Positions 1-5,966 of a stretch of 7,295 nt of DNA are shown piece by piece (the first letter of the stretch is position 1; every line of letters starts with the position of its first letter). The notes beneath the pieces are model-generated. The model was not told where the DNA came from. It worked only from the letters and a program-made list of their open reading frames with translations, and made no database searches. The DNA is taken from NCBI GenBank assembly GCA_937885235.1, contig CAKZZK010000180.1:1-7295 (forward strand), given 5' to 3'. The position numbers and the translations under genes were made by a program. This stretch comes from an uncultured Treponema sp. GTDB taxonomy: Bacteria > Spirochaetota > Spirochaetia > Treponematales > Treponemataceae.

Positions 1-10
1 GGGGGGGGGG
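1..10. repeat. Homopolymeric G tract (10 G) at the window edge
   Basis: The window begins with ten consecutive G residues, so the true tract may be longer. Read in the frame of the downstream methyltransferase, the tract gives Gly codons and the frame stays open into that gene. Tracts of this kind are known slippage sites in treponemes and other host-associated bacteria and can switch genes on and off. A run of G at a sequence end can also be a sequencing or assembly artefact, and the window alone cannot decide between the two. Confidence 0.55.
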
Positions 11-744
11 CGGATGTCCGCGCTTGCTTCCCTGTGCAAACCATCGTTCCCCCTGCATCTTATATCCGTGTGGGAAGGCATAATGACGGCGGGTATGTTA
101 TGGTTGATAAATTTCCCATGAAAGGTATCGCTTATTCTATTGGGATTGCCGATGATTTTTCATGGGATTCAGCTATGACTGAAAAAGGCTTTGATGTATA
201 TATGTATGATCATACCATAGATATGGTTTCCACAAGTAATCAGCATTTGCATTTTTCAAAGAGCGGATTGATAGGAATTTATTCACCAGAAAAAGCATTC
301 CTTAAGACTTTGCCTATGATGCTTGAAGAAAATGGTCATCTTGAACGTTATGATATAGTCCTCAAAATTGACATCGAAGGAAATGAATACGAGGTGTTTG
401 AACATTTGGATGAAGATTTTCTTGAACATTTCTCTCAAATTGTAATTGAATTTCATGCATTGCTTGATTTCAAAATAAAAGATAAAATAGTAAATGCAAC
501 AAGAAAACTGAACAAGAATCATCAGCTTGTTCATGTGCATGCAAATAATTATAAGGGGTATGTTTCAATAAATGGAATGGTTTTACCAGATTTGTTGGAA
601 TGCACTTATATACGGAAAGGTGTATGTTCATTCCAAAATAAGGAATGCTCTTTTCCAATGGAATTAGACGAGCCAAACAATATGGCGTTGCCAGAAATCT
701 TATTGGGGAATTGGAATGCCGGAGATAAAATGCAAGTTATGTAA
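1..744 (+). CDS. FkbM-family SAM-dependent methyltransferase, 5' partial
   Basis: This gene probably adds a methyl group from S-adenosylmethionine to a sugar or lipid-linked glycan in the cytoplasm; the substrate cannot be read from the sequence. Counting from the GTG at position 34, the FkbM/Methyltransf_21 landmarks appear in order: the entry motif RVGRHNDGGYVM (12-23), a glycine-containing motif I AYSIGIADD (33-41), an acidic residue in YMYDH (56-60), the family hallmark LKIDIEGNEYEVF (110-122) and the strand IVIEFH (136-141). The frame is open back to base 1, and no ribosome-binding site precedes the GTG at 34. The true start is therefore probably upstream of the window and the visible 247 codons are a C-terminal fragment. 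Bases 11-50 are about 60% GC, but the body is AT-rich (about 32% GC at 481-540), unlike the - strand genes, which suggests acquired DNA. The 3' end overlaps the next methyltransferase by 29 bp, so the two are probably co-transcribed. Confidence 0.85.
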   Translation, partial: GGGADVRACFPVQTIVPPASYIRVGRHNDGGYVMVDKFPMKGIAYSIGIADDFSWDSAMTEKGFDVYMYDHTIDMVSTSNQHLHFSKSGLIGIYSPEKAFLKTLPMMLEENGHLERYDIVLKIDIEGNEYEVFEHLDEDFLEHFSQIVIEFHALLDFKIKDKIVNATRKLNKNHQLVHVHANNYKGYVSINGMVLPDLLECTYIRKGVCSFQNKECSFPMELDEPNNMALPEILLGNWNAGDKMQVM

Positions 745-1609
745 TTGTGATGATGTAAGCGTCATTTATAAAGGTCCGATAAAGACAGGACTTTTGGATG
801 GATATACTCATAAGGATTATGAAGTATATCAGTGCGGAAAATGCGAAACTATATGGAATGAAGCCTATAAAGATGTTGCTGATGATTTCTACGAGAGTGA
901 AGAATATCGAAAAAGGATAGAGGGGGATTCTGAAATAGCAACATATCATAAAAAGCATGACAGTGAAGTACTGGATAAGCTGAATATGACGGGAACCGCA
1001 ATTTTTAGAGATAAGATTGTTGCAGACATAGGCTGTGCCGCAGGCTCTTTCCTTGAATTTCTTCATGGCGTTGCTAAAACGATTATTGCTGTGGAGCCTT
1101 CAAAAAAGTACCGTGATTATCTGACTAGTATCTGGGAGGGGGGTATATATTCTTATGCTTCGGATGCTTTGCCTTATTGGGGAAACAAGGTCGATGTGGT
1201 TACAAGCTTTGACGTGATCGAGCATGTCGAGGATGTGCAGCGATTTGCGGATGAGATATATGAGCTGTGCGCGCCGGGAGGGAGGTGCATAATCGGCACG
1301 CCTACGGACTATCCCGTACTCAGAAAGATGCTCGGCAGAGAGTTTGATAAATTTATTTTTCAGGTTCAGCACCCGTGGGTGCTGTCTGAAAAAAGTTTTT
1401 TTGCATTGTTTAAGAATGCGGGCTTTAGGAACATAACGATTAAGAAAAGGCAGAAATATGGTCTTGGAAATCTTCTTGCATGGCTTAACGAGCGGAAACC
1501 ACGGGGAGATATCAAATATGATTTTATATCAGAAACCATTGATGCTGCGTATAAGGCGGAAATGGGAAAATATAATGCGGAATATCTTGTTTTATATGCG
1601 GAAAAATAG
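716..1609 (+). CDS. Class I SAM-dependent methyltransferase with N-terminal Cys-rich motif
   Basis: A 297-residue methyltransferase, probably acting on a nucleotide-sugar or surface-glycan intermediate. The N-terminus carries two Cys pairs, CKLC (6-9) and CGKC (40-43), the zinc-binding arrangement seen in sugar C-methyltransferases and related enzymes. The Rossmann core follows: motif I VADIGCAAG (102-110), an acidic residue at E127 in AVEPS that would hold the ribose of SAM, motif IV-like FDVIEHVED (165-173) and the post-IV stretch LCAPGGRCIIGTP (184-196). The C-terminal third matches nothing I can name. The ATG at 716 is preceded by GGGGAA at 705-710, which supports this start. It lies inside the end of the FkbM gene, so translation is probably coupled. 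GC content is uneven: about 63% at 1261-1320 around the post-IV motif, with AT-rich DNA on both sides. The methyltransferase fold is secure; the substrate is unknown. Confidence 0.85.
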   Translation: MPEIKCKLCNCDDVSVIYKGPIKTGLLDGYTHKDYEVYQCGKCETIWNEAYKDVADDFYESEEYRKRIEGDSEIATYHKKHDSEVLDKLNMTGTAIFRDKIVADIGCAAGSFLEFLHGVAKTIIAVEPSKKYRDYLTSIWEGGIYSYASDALPYWGNKVDVVTSFDVIEHVEDVQRFADEIYELCAPGGRCIIGTPTDYPVLRKMLGREFDKFIFQVQHPWVLSEKSFFALFKNAGFRNITIKKRQKYGLGNLLAWLNERKPRGDIKYDFISETIDAAYKAEMGKYNAEYLVLYAEK

Positions 1610-1612
1610 ATA

Positions 1613-1664
1613 ATGCAATATGTAGCAATAATTCCCGCCCGCTATGTTTCATCGCGCTTCCCGC
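1613..1664 (+). pseudogene. kdsB: kdsB remnant: N-terminus of CMP-Kdo synthetase
   Basis: The ATG at 1613, three bases after the methyltransferase stop, begins MQYVAIIPARYVSSRFP. This is the N-terminal nucleotide-binding signature of 3-deoxy-manno-octulosonate cytidylyltransferase (IIPARYxSSRFPGK), which activates Kdo as CMP-Kdo; full enzymes are about 240-260 residues. After the Pro the match stops: the expected Gly-Lys is missing and the frame runs to a TGA at 1697-1699, giving a 28-residue product. The DNA after about 1660 instead encodes a KdsA fragment in another frame. The small peptide cannot be an active enzyme. The start is placed where a healthy operon gene would begin, so this is probably the authentic 5' end of a gene whose body was deleted. 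Confidence 0.75.
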
Positions 1665-1772
1665 CCGTGGGACATGCGGAACGTCGTGGAAAAGCTTGAG
1701 GGCTTTGGCTGCAGGGACGTCATGCTCTGCGAACGAGGCACAAGCTTTGGCTACAACCGGCTCGTCGTGGAT
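1662..1772 (+). pseudogene. kdsA: kdsA remnant: internal fragment of Kdo-8-phosphate synthase
   Basis: Read from 1662, the frame gives RPWDMRNVVEKLEGFGC, followed by a stretch containing LCERGTSFGYNRLVVD. This matches the interior of 3-deoxy-D-manno-octulosonate-8-phosphate synthase, where the family has (A)PWDxKNVVEKL and then L(T/C)ERGxxFGYxNLVVD, roughly residues 135-175 of a 270-285 residue enzyme. That enzyme joins phosphoenolpyruvate to arabinose-5-phosphate. Everything before and after this ~37-codon piece is gone. An open frame begins at ATG 1644, but that ATG lies inside the kdsB remnant and has no ribosome-binding site. The frame continues without a stop into the KdsD-like piece. 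GC is about 60%, like the - strand genes and unlike the methyltransferases upstream. Confidence 0.8.
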
Positions 1773-2030
1773 GGCGGGGGAGGGCTTGCGGGAGTCATCA
1801 CGAACGGGGACATCCGCCGCCTGTTCGAGTGCCGGGCGGACATCTACTCGCTGGGCATACGGGATGCGATGACCGGGGAGCCGAAGTATGTCCGGTCCGG
1901 TATGCTTGCCGTGGAGGCGCTGAAATATATGAATGAGATACAGCGCTTCCAGCTGCCCGTGCTGAAGGGTGGGAAGGTTGCCGGATGCATCCTGCTCCAG
2001 CAGATTACAAACGCGGGGATTTTTGGCTGA
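1764..2030 (+). pseudogene. kdsD: kdsD/kpsF remnant: C-terminal CBS region of arabinose-5-phosphate isomerase
   Basis: From about 1764 the frame reads VVDGGGGLAGVITNGDIRR, the end of the first CBS domain in KdsD/KpsF/GutQ sugar isomerases (family pattern VVDxxGxLxGxxTDGDLRR). A complete second CBS repeat follows, beginning near IRDAMTGEP and including AVEALKYMNE and the closing LLQQITNAGIFG with its natural stop at 2030. The catalytic SIS domain, about 200 residues upstream in the full ~325-residue enzyme, is absent. The junction with the KdsA piece falls on a shared Val-Val-Asp, a word found in both families, so the exact breakpoint is uncertain by a few codons. A fused KdsA-CBS product of up to 128 residues is possible, but no ribosome-binding site supports it. 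I judge it a relic, though a CBS-only regulatory product is not excluded. Confidence 0.75.
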
Positions 2031-2065
2031 TAATCCCAATGAAATCAAGAATTTATTTTTAAAAT

Positions 2066-2097
2066 AAAAAAGGCACTGGATCCCCAGTGCCTTTTTT
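2066..2097. terminator. Bidirectional Rho-independent terminator between converging blocks
   Basis: An 8-bp perfect stem, GGCACTGG (2072-2079) and CCAGTGCC (2084-2091), closes a 4-base loop. Six A residues precede it (2066-2071) and six T residues follow (2092-2097), so it has a U-tract in either direction. It ends the + strand kds remnant block (36 bp after its stop codon) and also the - strand lipoprotein operon, whose stop lies 20 bp away on the other side. Its survival suggests that it is the original end of the kds operon. Confidence 0.93.
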
Positions 2098-2117
2098 ATT
2101 CCTTATAAACTTGACCG

Positions 2118-2852
2118 TTATGGAAGCGTGATGTCTACTGTCTGTATTCCTTCTGAATACGGCGCAACCGCGTATGGGTCAAAGTAGATGGTGAGTTTCT
2201 TGCCGTCTATGGTGAAGGTGCCGAGATGCTCGTCATCAGGCTGGGTACCAGCCTCAACGCTGCCGTCTGCTGTGTAGAAGTCCCGCTTTTTGAGCGCGGT
2301 CTGGCACTTTGCTGCAATAGCGGTATAACTCAGACCGCTTGCCTGTACGACATTCTGCAATGCCTTTGTTTTTTTGTTCCACACGAAGGATTTGTTGCTT
2401 TCAAGCCCGTGCGCGCCGCCCGTGTAGGTGTATGTGGTGAGCAGCACACTCGTGAATGTGGCATCCTCAATCACCTCGTAGTTTGTGATATATTCATACG
2501 AGAGGACGGAAGTTGGATTCTTTCCTTTTGTTTCGAGTGCCTCTGCCTTTACCGGCGGATAATCCTGCTGCACATAACGCTCAATGGCGGAGGAAAGTTC
2601 CTTGTTGCCGGGAAAGCGCGGATAGGTGATGTCCGTTGTTATGTAGTCAAGCTTTTCCTTGATGGACACTGGTTCATAGGCAGATACCGCAGGTATTGCT
2701 TCTACCGGCGTGGCTACTGTCGCTACCGCAGCCGTACCCGTGCTTGTCGCCTGCGGTGCGGCAGGCTGTTTGGTTGTCTGGCAGGACAGGAAGAGCGCGG
2801 AAAACGCTGCCGTCGCGCCGATGCTTATCGTTAAAAAGAGATTTTTCTTCAT
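2118..2852 (-). CDS. Lipoprotein with DUF3298 (RsiV-like) domain
   Basis: A 244-residue predicted envelope lipoprotein. The N-terminus MKKNLFLTIS has two Lys then a hydrophobic stretch, and ends in LFLSC, a relaxed lipobox with the lipidated Cys at residue 24. An Ala/Pro/Thr-rich flexible tether follows (about 25-58). The folded part carries the two marks of the DUF4163/DUF3298 family: YTYTGGAHG (141-149) and the C-terminal YFDPYAVAPYSEG (223-235). In Bacillus RsiV this fold is the lysozyme-binding extracellular part of an anti-sigma factor. Here there is no transmembrane anti-sigma segment, so only an extracytoplasmic ligand-binding or structural role can be inferred. The start lies 8 bp after the decarboxylase stop. 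The only clear Shine-Dalgarno-like sequence, GGAGGAG (2872-2866), is about 13 nt from the ATG, longer than usual. The gene probably forms the end of an operon with the decarboxylase. Confidence 0.85.
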   Translation of the reverse strand: MKKNLFLTISIGATAAFSALFLSCQTTKQPAAPQATSTGTAAVATVATPVEAIPAVSAYEPVSIKEKLDYITTDITYPRFPGNKELSSAIERYVQQDYPPVKAEALETKGKNPTSVLSYEYITNYEVIEDATFTSVLLTTYTYTGGAHGLESNKSFVWNKKTKALQNVVQASGLSYTAIAAKCQTALKKRDFYTADGSVEAGTQPDDEHLGTFTIDGKKLTIYFDPYAVAPYSEGIQTVDITLP

Positions 2853-2860
2853 AGTATACT

Positions 2861-4078
2861 TTACACTCCTCCGTTCGTTACGGGATTGCCATTCTCGTCC
2901 ACAACGCCGTCTTCTGTGATGTAGTATGTCTTTATTGGCGGAAAACCGTTGAACCCCACGCTCGCGTAGCTGGAGGTGTATGCCCCCGTAGTGAGCCAGT
3001 AGACCTTGTCGCCTATCTTCAGGTCAACGGGCAGCTTGTATTTGAGCTGCTCATACATGATATCTGCGCTGTCGCAGGTGGGACCGGCAAGGATGACTTC
3101 GCCTTCCCTGCTGCCGTCCTTTTCGGTAATCACAGGGTACTTGATGGACTCGTCGAGTGTTTCAATCAAGCCGTTGAACTTGCCCGTGTCGAGATAGACC
3201 CAGCGCTGGAGGGCGGTGTTGTTTTTGCGGCTGATGAGTACCACTTCGCTTGTGAGCACTCCGGAGTCTCCCACGAGGGAGCGTCCCGGTTCGAGGGCAA
3301 TCATGGGGATGTCCTCCCCAAAATCGTCCTGCAAATAGCGCGTAATTTCAGAAGCGTAGTCTGAAAGCTCGTTGCTTGGCTGTATGTAGTGCGCGGGGAA
3401 ACCGCCGCCCATATTTATCATGCTCAGCTTGATGCCTTCCTCTTCCTCGATGGACTCAAAGAGGTATTTCGTCTTTGCAATGGCATCATTCCACTGACCG
3501 ATGTCCCGTTGCTGGCTGCCTACATGGAAGCTGATGCCGTAAGGGGTGAGCCCCATGTCCCGCGCCTGTACGAGCAGGTCGTAGGCCATGTCCGGGTGAC
3601 AGCCGAATTTGCGGGAGAGCGGCCAGTCTGCCGTGCTGGAATTTTCCACGAGGATGCGCACGTAGATGCGGGATTTCGGGGCGCATTTCGCTATGTTTTT
3701 CAAATCCTCTTTTGAGTCTGTAGCAAACATGCGCACGCCTTTTTCATAAAAATAGCTTATATCACACGCTTTCTTGATGGTGTTGCCATAGGAAATGCGG
3801 TCTGGCGAGATGTTGAGGGAGAGCACTTTGTCCAGCTCATAGCGGGATGCTATGTCAAAATTCGCTCCAAGCTCGCTGAGCATCTTGATGACGGGAATGC
3901 CGGGGTTTGCTTTGACGGCATAGAAGATATGGGCATAGGGAAACGAATCTTTCAGCTGTATAAAGTGCTGCCTGATGGAACGCAGATTGATGAAGATATT
4001 CGGAGTGGCAAAATCCTTGGAAGCTTCCAGAAAACGCTTCCATTCAATATCTGATATATATTCATTACGGTTAAACAT
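2861..4078 (-). CDS. PLP-dependent fold-III decarboxylase, ornithine/lysine type
   Basis: A cytoplasmic pyridoxal-phosphate enzyme that removes CO2 from ornithine and/or lysine to give putrescine or cadaverine. Landmarks of 405 residues: YAVKANP with the Schiff-base Lys56, HVGSQ (185-189) whose His stacks on the cofactor, the glycine-rich phosphate loop GGGFP (224-228), EPGR (263-266), GPTCDSAD (332-339) with Cys335/Asp336 contributing to the second subunit's active site, and YTSSYASVGFNGFPP (367-381) with the cofactor-contacting Tyr371. CDSAD and the length fit the bacterial bifunctional lysine/ornithine group better than diaminopimelate decarboxylase (LysA) or biosynthetic arginine decarboxylase. 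Substrate choice cannot be settled by eye. Surface-anchored cadaverine on peptidoglycan is known in Selenomonas with this enzyme type, but nothing here shows that. No Shine-Dalgarno sequence precedes the ATG at 4078, and a -10-like box sits six bases before it. The next gene is a lipoprotein 8 bp downstream. Confidence 0.9.
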   Translation of the reverse strand: MFNRNEYISDIEWKRFLEASKDFATPNIFINLRSIRQHFIQLKDSFPYAHIFYAVKANPGIPVIKMLSELGANFDIASRYELDKVLSLNISPDRISYGNTIKKACDISYFYEKGVRMFATDSKEDLKNIAKCAPKSRIYVRILVENSSTADWPLSRKFGCHPDMAYDLLVQARDMGLTPYGISFHVGSQQRDIGQWNDAIAKTKYLFESIEEEEGIKLSMINMGGGFPAHYIQPSNELSDYASEITRYLQDDFGEDIPMIALEPGRSLVGDSGVLTSEVVLISRKNNTALQRWVYLDTGKFNGLIETLDESIKYPVITEKDGSREGEVILAGPTCDSADIMYEQLKYKLPVDLKIGDKVYWLTTGAYTSSYASVGFNGFPPIKTYYITEDGVVDENGNPVTNGGV

Positions 4079-4084
4079 GGCTTG

Positions 4085-4113
4085 ATAATACTGGATTTAA
4101 AGCGGGAAAACAA
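4085..4113 (-). promoter_or_regulatory. Possible sigma-70-type promoter for the decarboxylase
   Basis: Reading the - strand in the 53-bp gap after the permease gene, TTGTTT (4113-4108) is followed at exactly 17 bp by TATTAT (4090-4085). The -10 matches the consensus at 5 of 6 bases and the -35 at 3 of 6. The ATG begins six bases after the -10, so a transcript starting at the usual distance would have almost no leader. This fits the lack of a ribosome-binding site. A chance match in this AT-rich gap is possible. Confidence 0.4.
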
Positions 4114-4131
4114 GCATTTTTTGAAGATATT

Positions 4132-4962
4132 TTATGATTTATTCTGCGGAACGGCGATAATCAGGACAAGCGCGAGCAGGTAAGGGAAGGCGAGCAGGAT
4201 AGAGGAGGAAATCTGCGACAGGAGAGGAATGTTCTGTATTGTCGAAGCGGCGTATTCTGCGAGGGCGAAAGCAAGCACGGCGAGCGCAACGATGAGGGAA
4301 TGCCTGCGTCCAAGAAAGACGGCTGCAAGTGCGGTCCAGCCTCTCCCGCTTGCCATGCCGGGCACGTAGGAGGAAAGACGCGCCGCTAACACGCAGCCAC
4401 AGAGTGCGCCATCGGCGGCGGCAAAAATCCAAGAGAGCGTGCGGTTGCGGTCAGCGGAGATGCCGCGGGAGCTGAGCATGTCGCTGTCGCTGCCTGTGAT
4501 GCGCAGCGTCAGTCCCGGCGTGGTGAATCGCAGCATGGCAATCTGCGCGAAGGAGAGGGCGTAACAGATGAGCGTTGTCGCAAGGCGCGTGCTTTTAGCG
4601 GCAAACTTAAAATCCTCCCCGAAGAGCACCCCCCGCGTGCTGAAGATGGTGGCGGAAAAGAAGGTCGCAAGGGCTGCAAAAAGCATGTTCATGGCGAGAG
4701 ATACAAGGAACATATTTGCCTTGAAACGCGCCGCAATCCTCTCGCAGAGCACTACCATGAGTGTGCAGCAGAGCACCGAGAGCATCATGCCCGCCGGAAG
4801 GCTGTGTGTGGAGACGGTGAATGCATAGCAGAAGAATGCGCCAATGTTTATCATGCATTCGAGGAACATAGCCATGCGTCCCGCGTATTCGCTGATGAGC
4901 GCGCCCATCGTGACGAGCAGGAGGGGGGCTGCTATGTGCAAAATGGCTATAAGGGAATTCAT
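4132..4962 (-). CDS. ABC transporter permease, nucleoside/riboflavin type (second subunit, YufQ/RfuD-like)
   Basis: An inner-membrane permease of the BPD_transp_2 family, 276 residues with repeated hydrophobic segments. Family signs: the N-terminal SEYAG...LECMINIGAFF (24-44), aligned with the usual SExxGxxNIGLEGMMLIGAFF; the segment TTPGLTLRITGSDSDML (147-163), equal to the family's FGLxLRAVGENPEAA cytoplasmic loop; and SGRGWTALAAVFLG (205-218), the conserved ATPase-contact loop normally read as GRGFIALAAVIFG. The usual Gly of the first motif is Cys36 here. The gene starts on a 4-bp overlap with the preceding permease and has a strong AGGAGG site (4973-4968) five bases upstream of the ATG. 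It would pair with the other permease to form the heterodimeric channel. Substrate is inferred from family only: nucleosides, riboflavin or similar. Confidence 0.85.
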   Translation of the reverse strand: MNSLIAILHIAAPLLLVTMGALISEYAGRMAMFLECMINIGAFFCYAFTVSTHSLPAGMMLSVLCCTLMVVLCERIAARFKANMFLVSLAMNMLFAALATFFSATIFSTRGVLFGEDFKFAAKSTRLATTLICYALSFAQIAMLRFTTPGLTLRITGSDSDMLSSRGISADRNRTLSWIFAAADGALCGCVLAARLSSYVPGMASGRGWTALAAVFLGRRHSLIVALAVLAFALAEYAASTIQNIPLLSQISSSILLAFPYLLALVLIIAVPQNKS

Positions 4963-5966
4963 GCTTTCCTCCTGAATGATATGGCGATGGAAAATAAAAT
5001 TACCCCCTGTACGATGCCCGCTATGTCAAAGCTAAAGCCCTGTGTGAGCGACACCCGGGAAGCGGAAGTGAAGAGCCATGCGAGCACGAGCGAAGTGGGG
5101 ATGGCGGCAAGCGGGTTTGCGGCGGAAATGAGCGCCACGTTGAGCGCGTTCCAGCCCATGCCCGCGTAAAAGCCCTTGTGGCAGGTGTAGTAGGTGCCCG
5201 CTATGGCAAAAAAGCCCGTGAGCGCATGGAGTGCACCTGAAAGCGCAAGCGACAGGTATGAGTTTTCCGCTGACGAGTAGCCGCAGTAGCGGGCAAAGAG
5301 GGGTGCTAGGCCCCAGACCTGCATTTTCCTGCCCGTAGTACTGTGGAACATGACGGCATAGAGCAAGATGCAGATGGCGACTGCGGCAAAAAAGGACATG
5401 GTGAGCGGCGAGGGGGCGAGTAGCTGCGGCAGCCGGTAGCTTTCGGCTATATAGGGGAGGGCGAGCATATTTGTATCCGCGCTGCTTTTAGAGGCTGTGA
5501 TAAGCCCGTCTATGATCGGTATGCTTGCGGCGGAAACAAGGAAGCTCGTGAGCAGCACCCGTGCGCCCCGCAGCTCTTTCAGCAGGGCGGAAAGCATTGC
5601 CATTGCCGCCCCTGCTGCGCAGGATACGAGTGCTGCAAGCAGGATCGCAACTATGGGGGCGACGTTTGTTGCTTTGGCCGCATTCAAGACAAGGCAGCCC
5701 GCAAAGCCGCCTAAGTATACCTGTCCCTCGCCGCCAAGGTTCATATTGCCGCTTTTGATTGCGAGTGCCGAGCCGCTGCCTGCAATCATGAGGAACGCCG
5801 CTGTGTTGAGCATACTGCCGAAGTAGTAGGCAGAGCTAAATGTGTCGCTGAAAAAGCTGGCAAGTGCCTGTGCGGGTTCTGCGGCAAAGGTGGCGAGAAG
5901 CAGTATGCAGACGAGGATGCCGAGCAGGGGAGAAGTGAGCTGTCGTAAGAGCTGTGCCTTATTCAT
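4959..5966 (-). CDS. ABC transporter permease, nucleoside/riboflavin type (first subunit, YufP/RfuC-like)
   Basis: A 335-residue inner-membrane permease, the larger of two in this importer. After the first membrane segment (about 12-29), the stretch LAIKSGNMNLGGEGQVYLGG (68-87) matches the family signature xxGxxNIGxEGQxxxGA. STTGRKMQVWGLAPLFARYCG (209-229) matches TxxGxxxRAVGxNPxAARYxGI, and FYAGMGWNALNVALISAANPLA (266-287) is the coupling loop that contacts the ATPase, normally GxGFDAIAVALLGxNxPLG. Several positions usually Gly or acidic are changed, so the protein is a diverged member. It starts on the ATGA that ends the ATPase gene, with an AGGAC-like ribosome site just upstream, and ends on the ATGA of the next permease, so the three genes are translationally coupled. 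Confidence 0.87.
   Translation of the reverse strand: MNKAQLLRQLTSPLLGILVCILLLATFAAEPAQALASFFSDTFSSAYYFGSMLNTAAFLMIAGSGSALAIKSGNMNLGGEGQVYLGGFAGCLVLNAAKATNVAPIVAILLAALVSCAAGAAMAMLSALLKELRGARVLLTSFLVSAASIPIIDGLITASKSSADTNMLALPYIAESYRLPQLLAPSPLTMSFFAAVAICILLYAVMFHSTTGRKMQVWGLAPLFARYCGYSSAENSYLSLALSGALHALTGFFAIAGTYYTCHKGFYAGMGWNALNVALISAANPLAAIPTSLVLAWLFTSASRVSLTQGFSFDIAGIVQGVILFSIAISFRRKA

Noticed and set aside
34..36. GTG at 34 as the true start of the FkbM methyltransferase
   Set aside because: No ribosome-binding site lies upstream and the frame is open to base 1, so the gene more likely starts before the window.
1138..1143. Run of six G in the second methyltransferase as a slippage site
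   Set aside because: It is too short to be a convincing phase-variable tract, and the frame is intact on both sides.
1613..1699. The IIPAR start as a CMP-sialic or CMP-legionaminic acid synthetase
   Set aside because: Those enzymes read IIPARGGSKGIPxKN. The RYxSSRFP version here is that of CMP-Kdo synthetase, and the next fragments are also Kdo-pathway pieces.
1524..2048. Open frame on the - strand opposite the kds remnants
   Set aside because: The opposite strand matches three known protein families through this region; the antisense product is His- and Pro-rich with no motif.
2226..2834. Long open frame on the + strand opposite the lipoprotein gene
   Set aside because: It is Cys- and Arg-rich with no recognisable domain, and lies wholly antisense to a gene with a clear signal peptide and family motifs. 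It is a by-product of GC-biased codon use.
2861..4078. Decarboxylase as diaminopimelate decarboxylase (LysA)
   Set aside because: The CDSAD motif with the YTSSYASVGFNGF end is that of ornithine/lysine decarboxylases; LysA enzymes carry a different pattern (usually CESGD) at this place.
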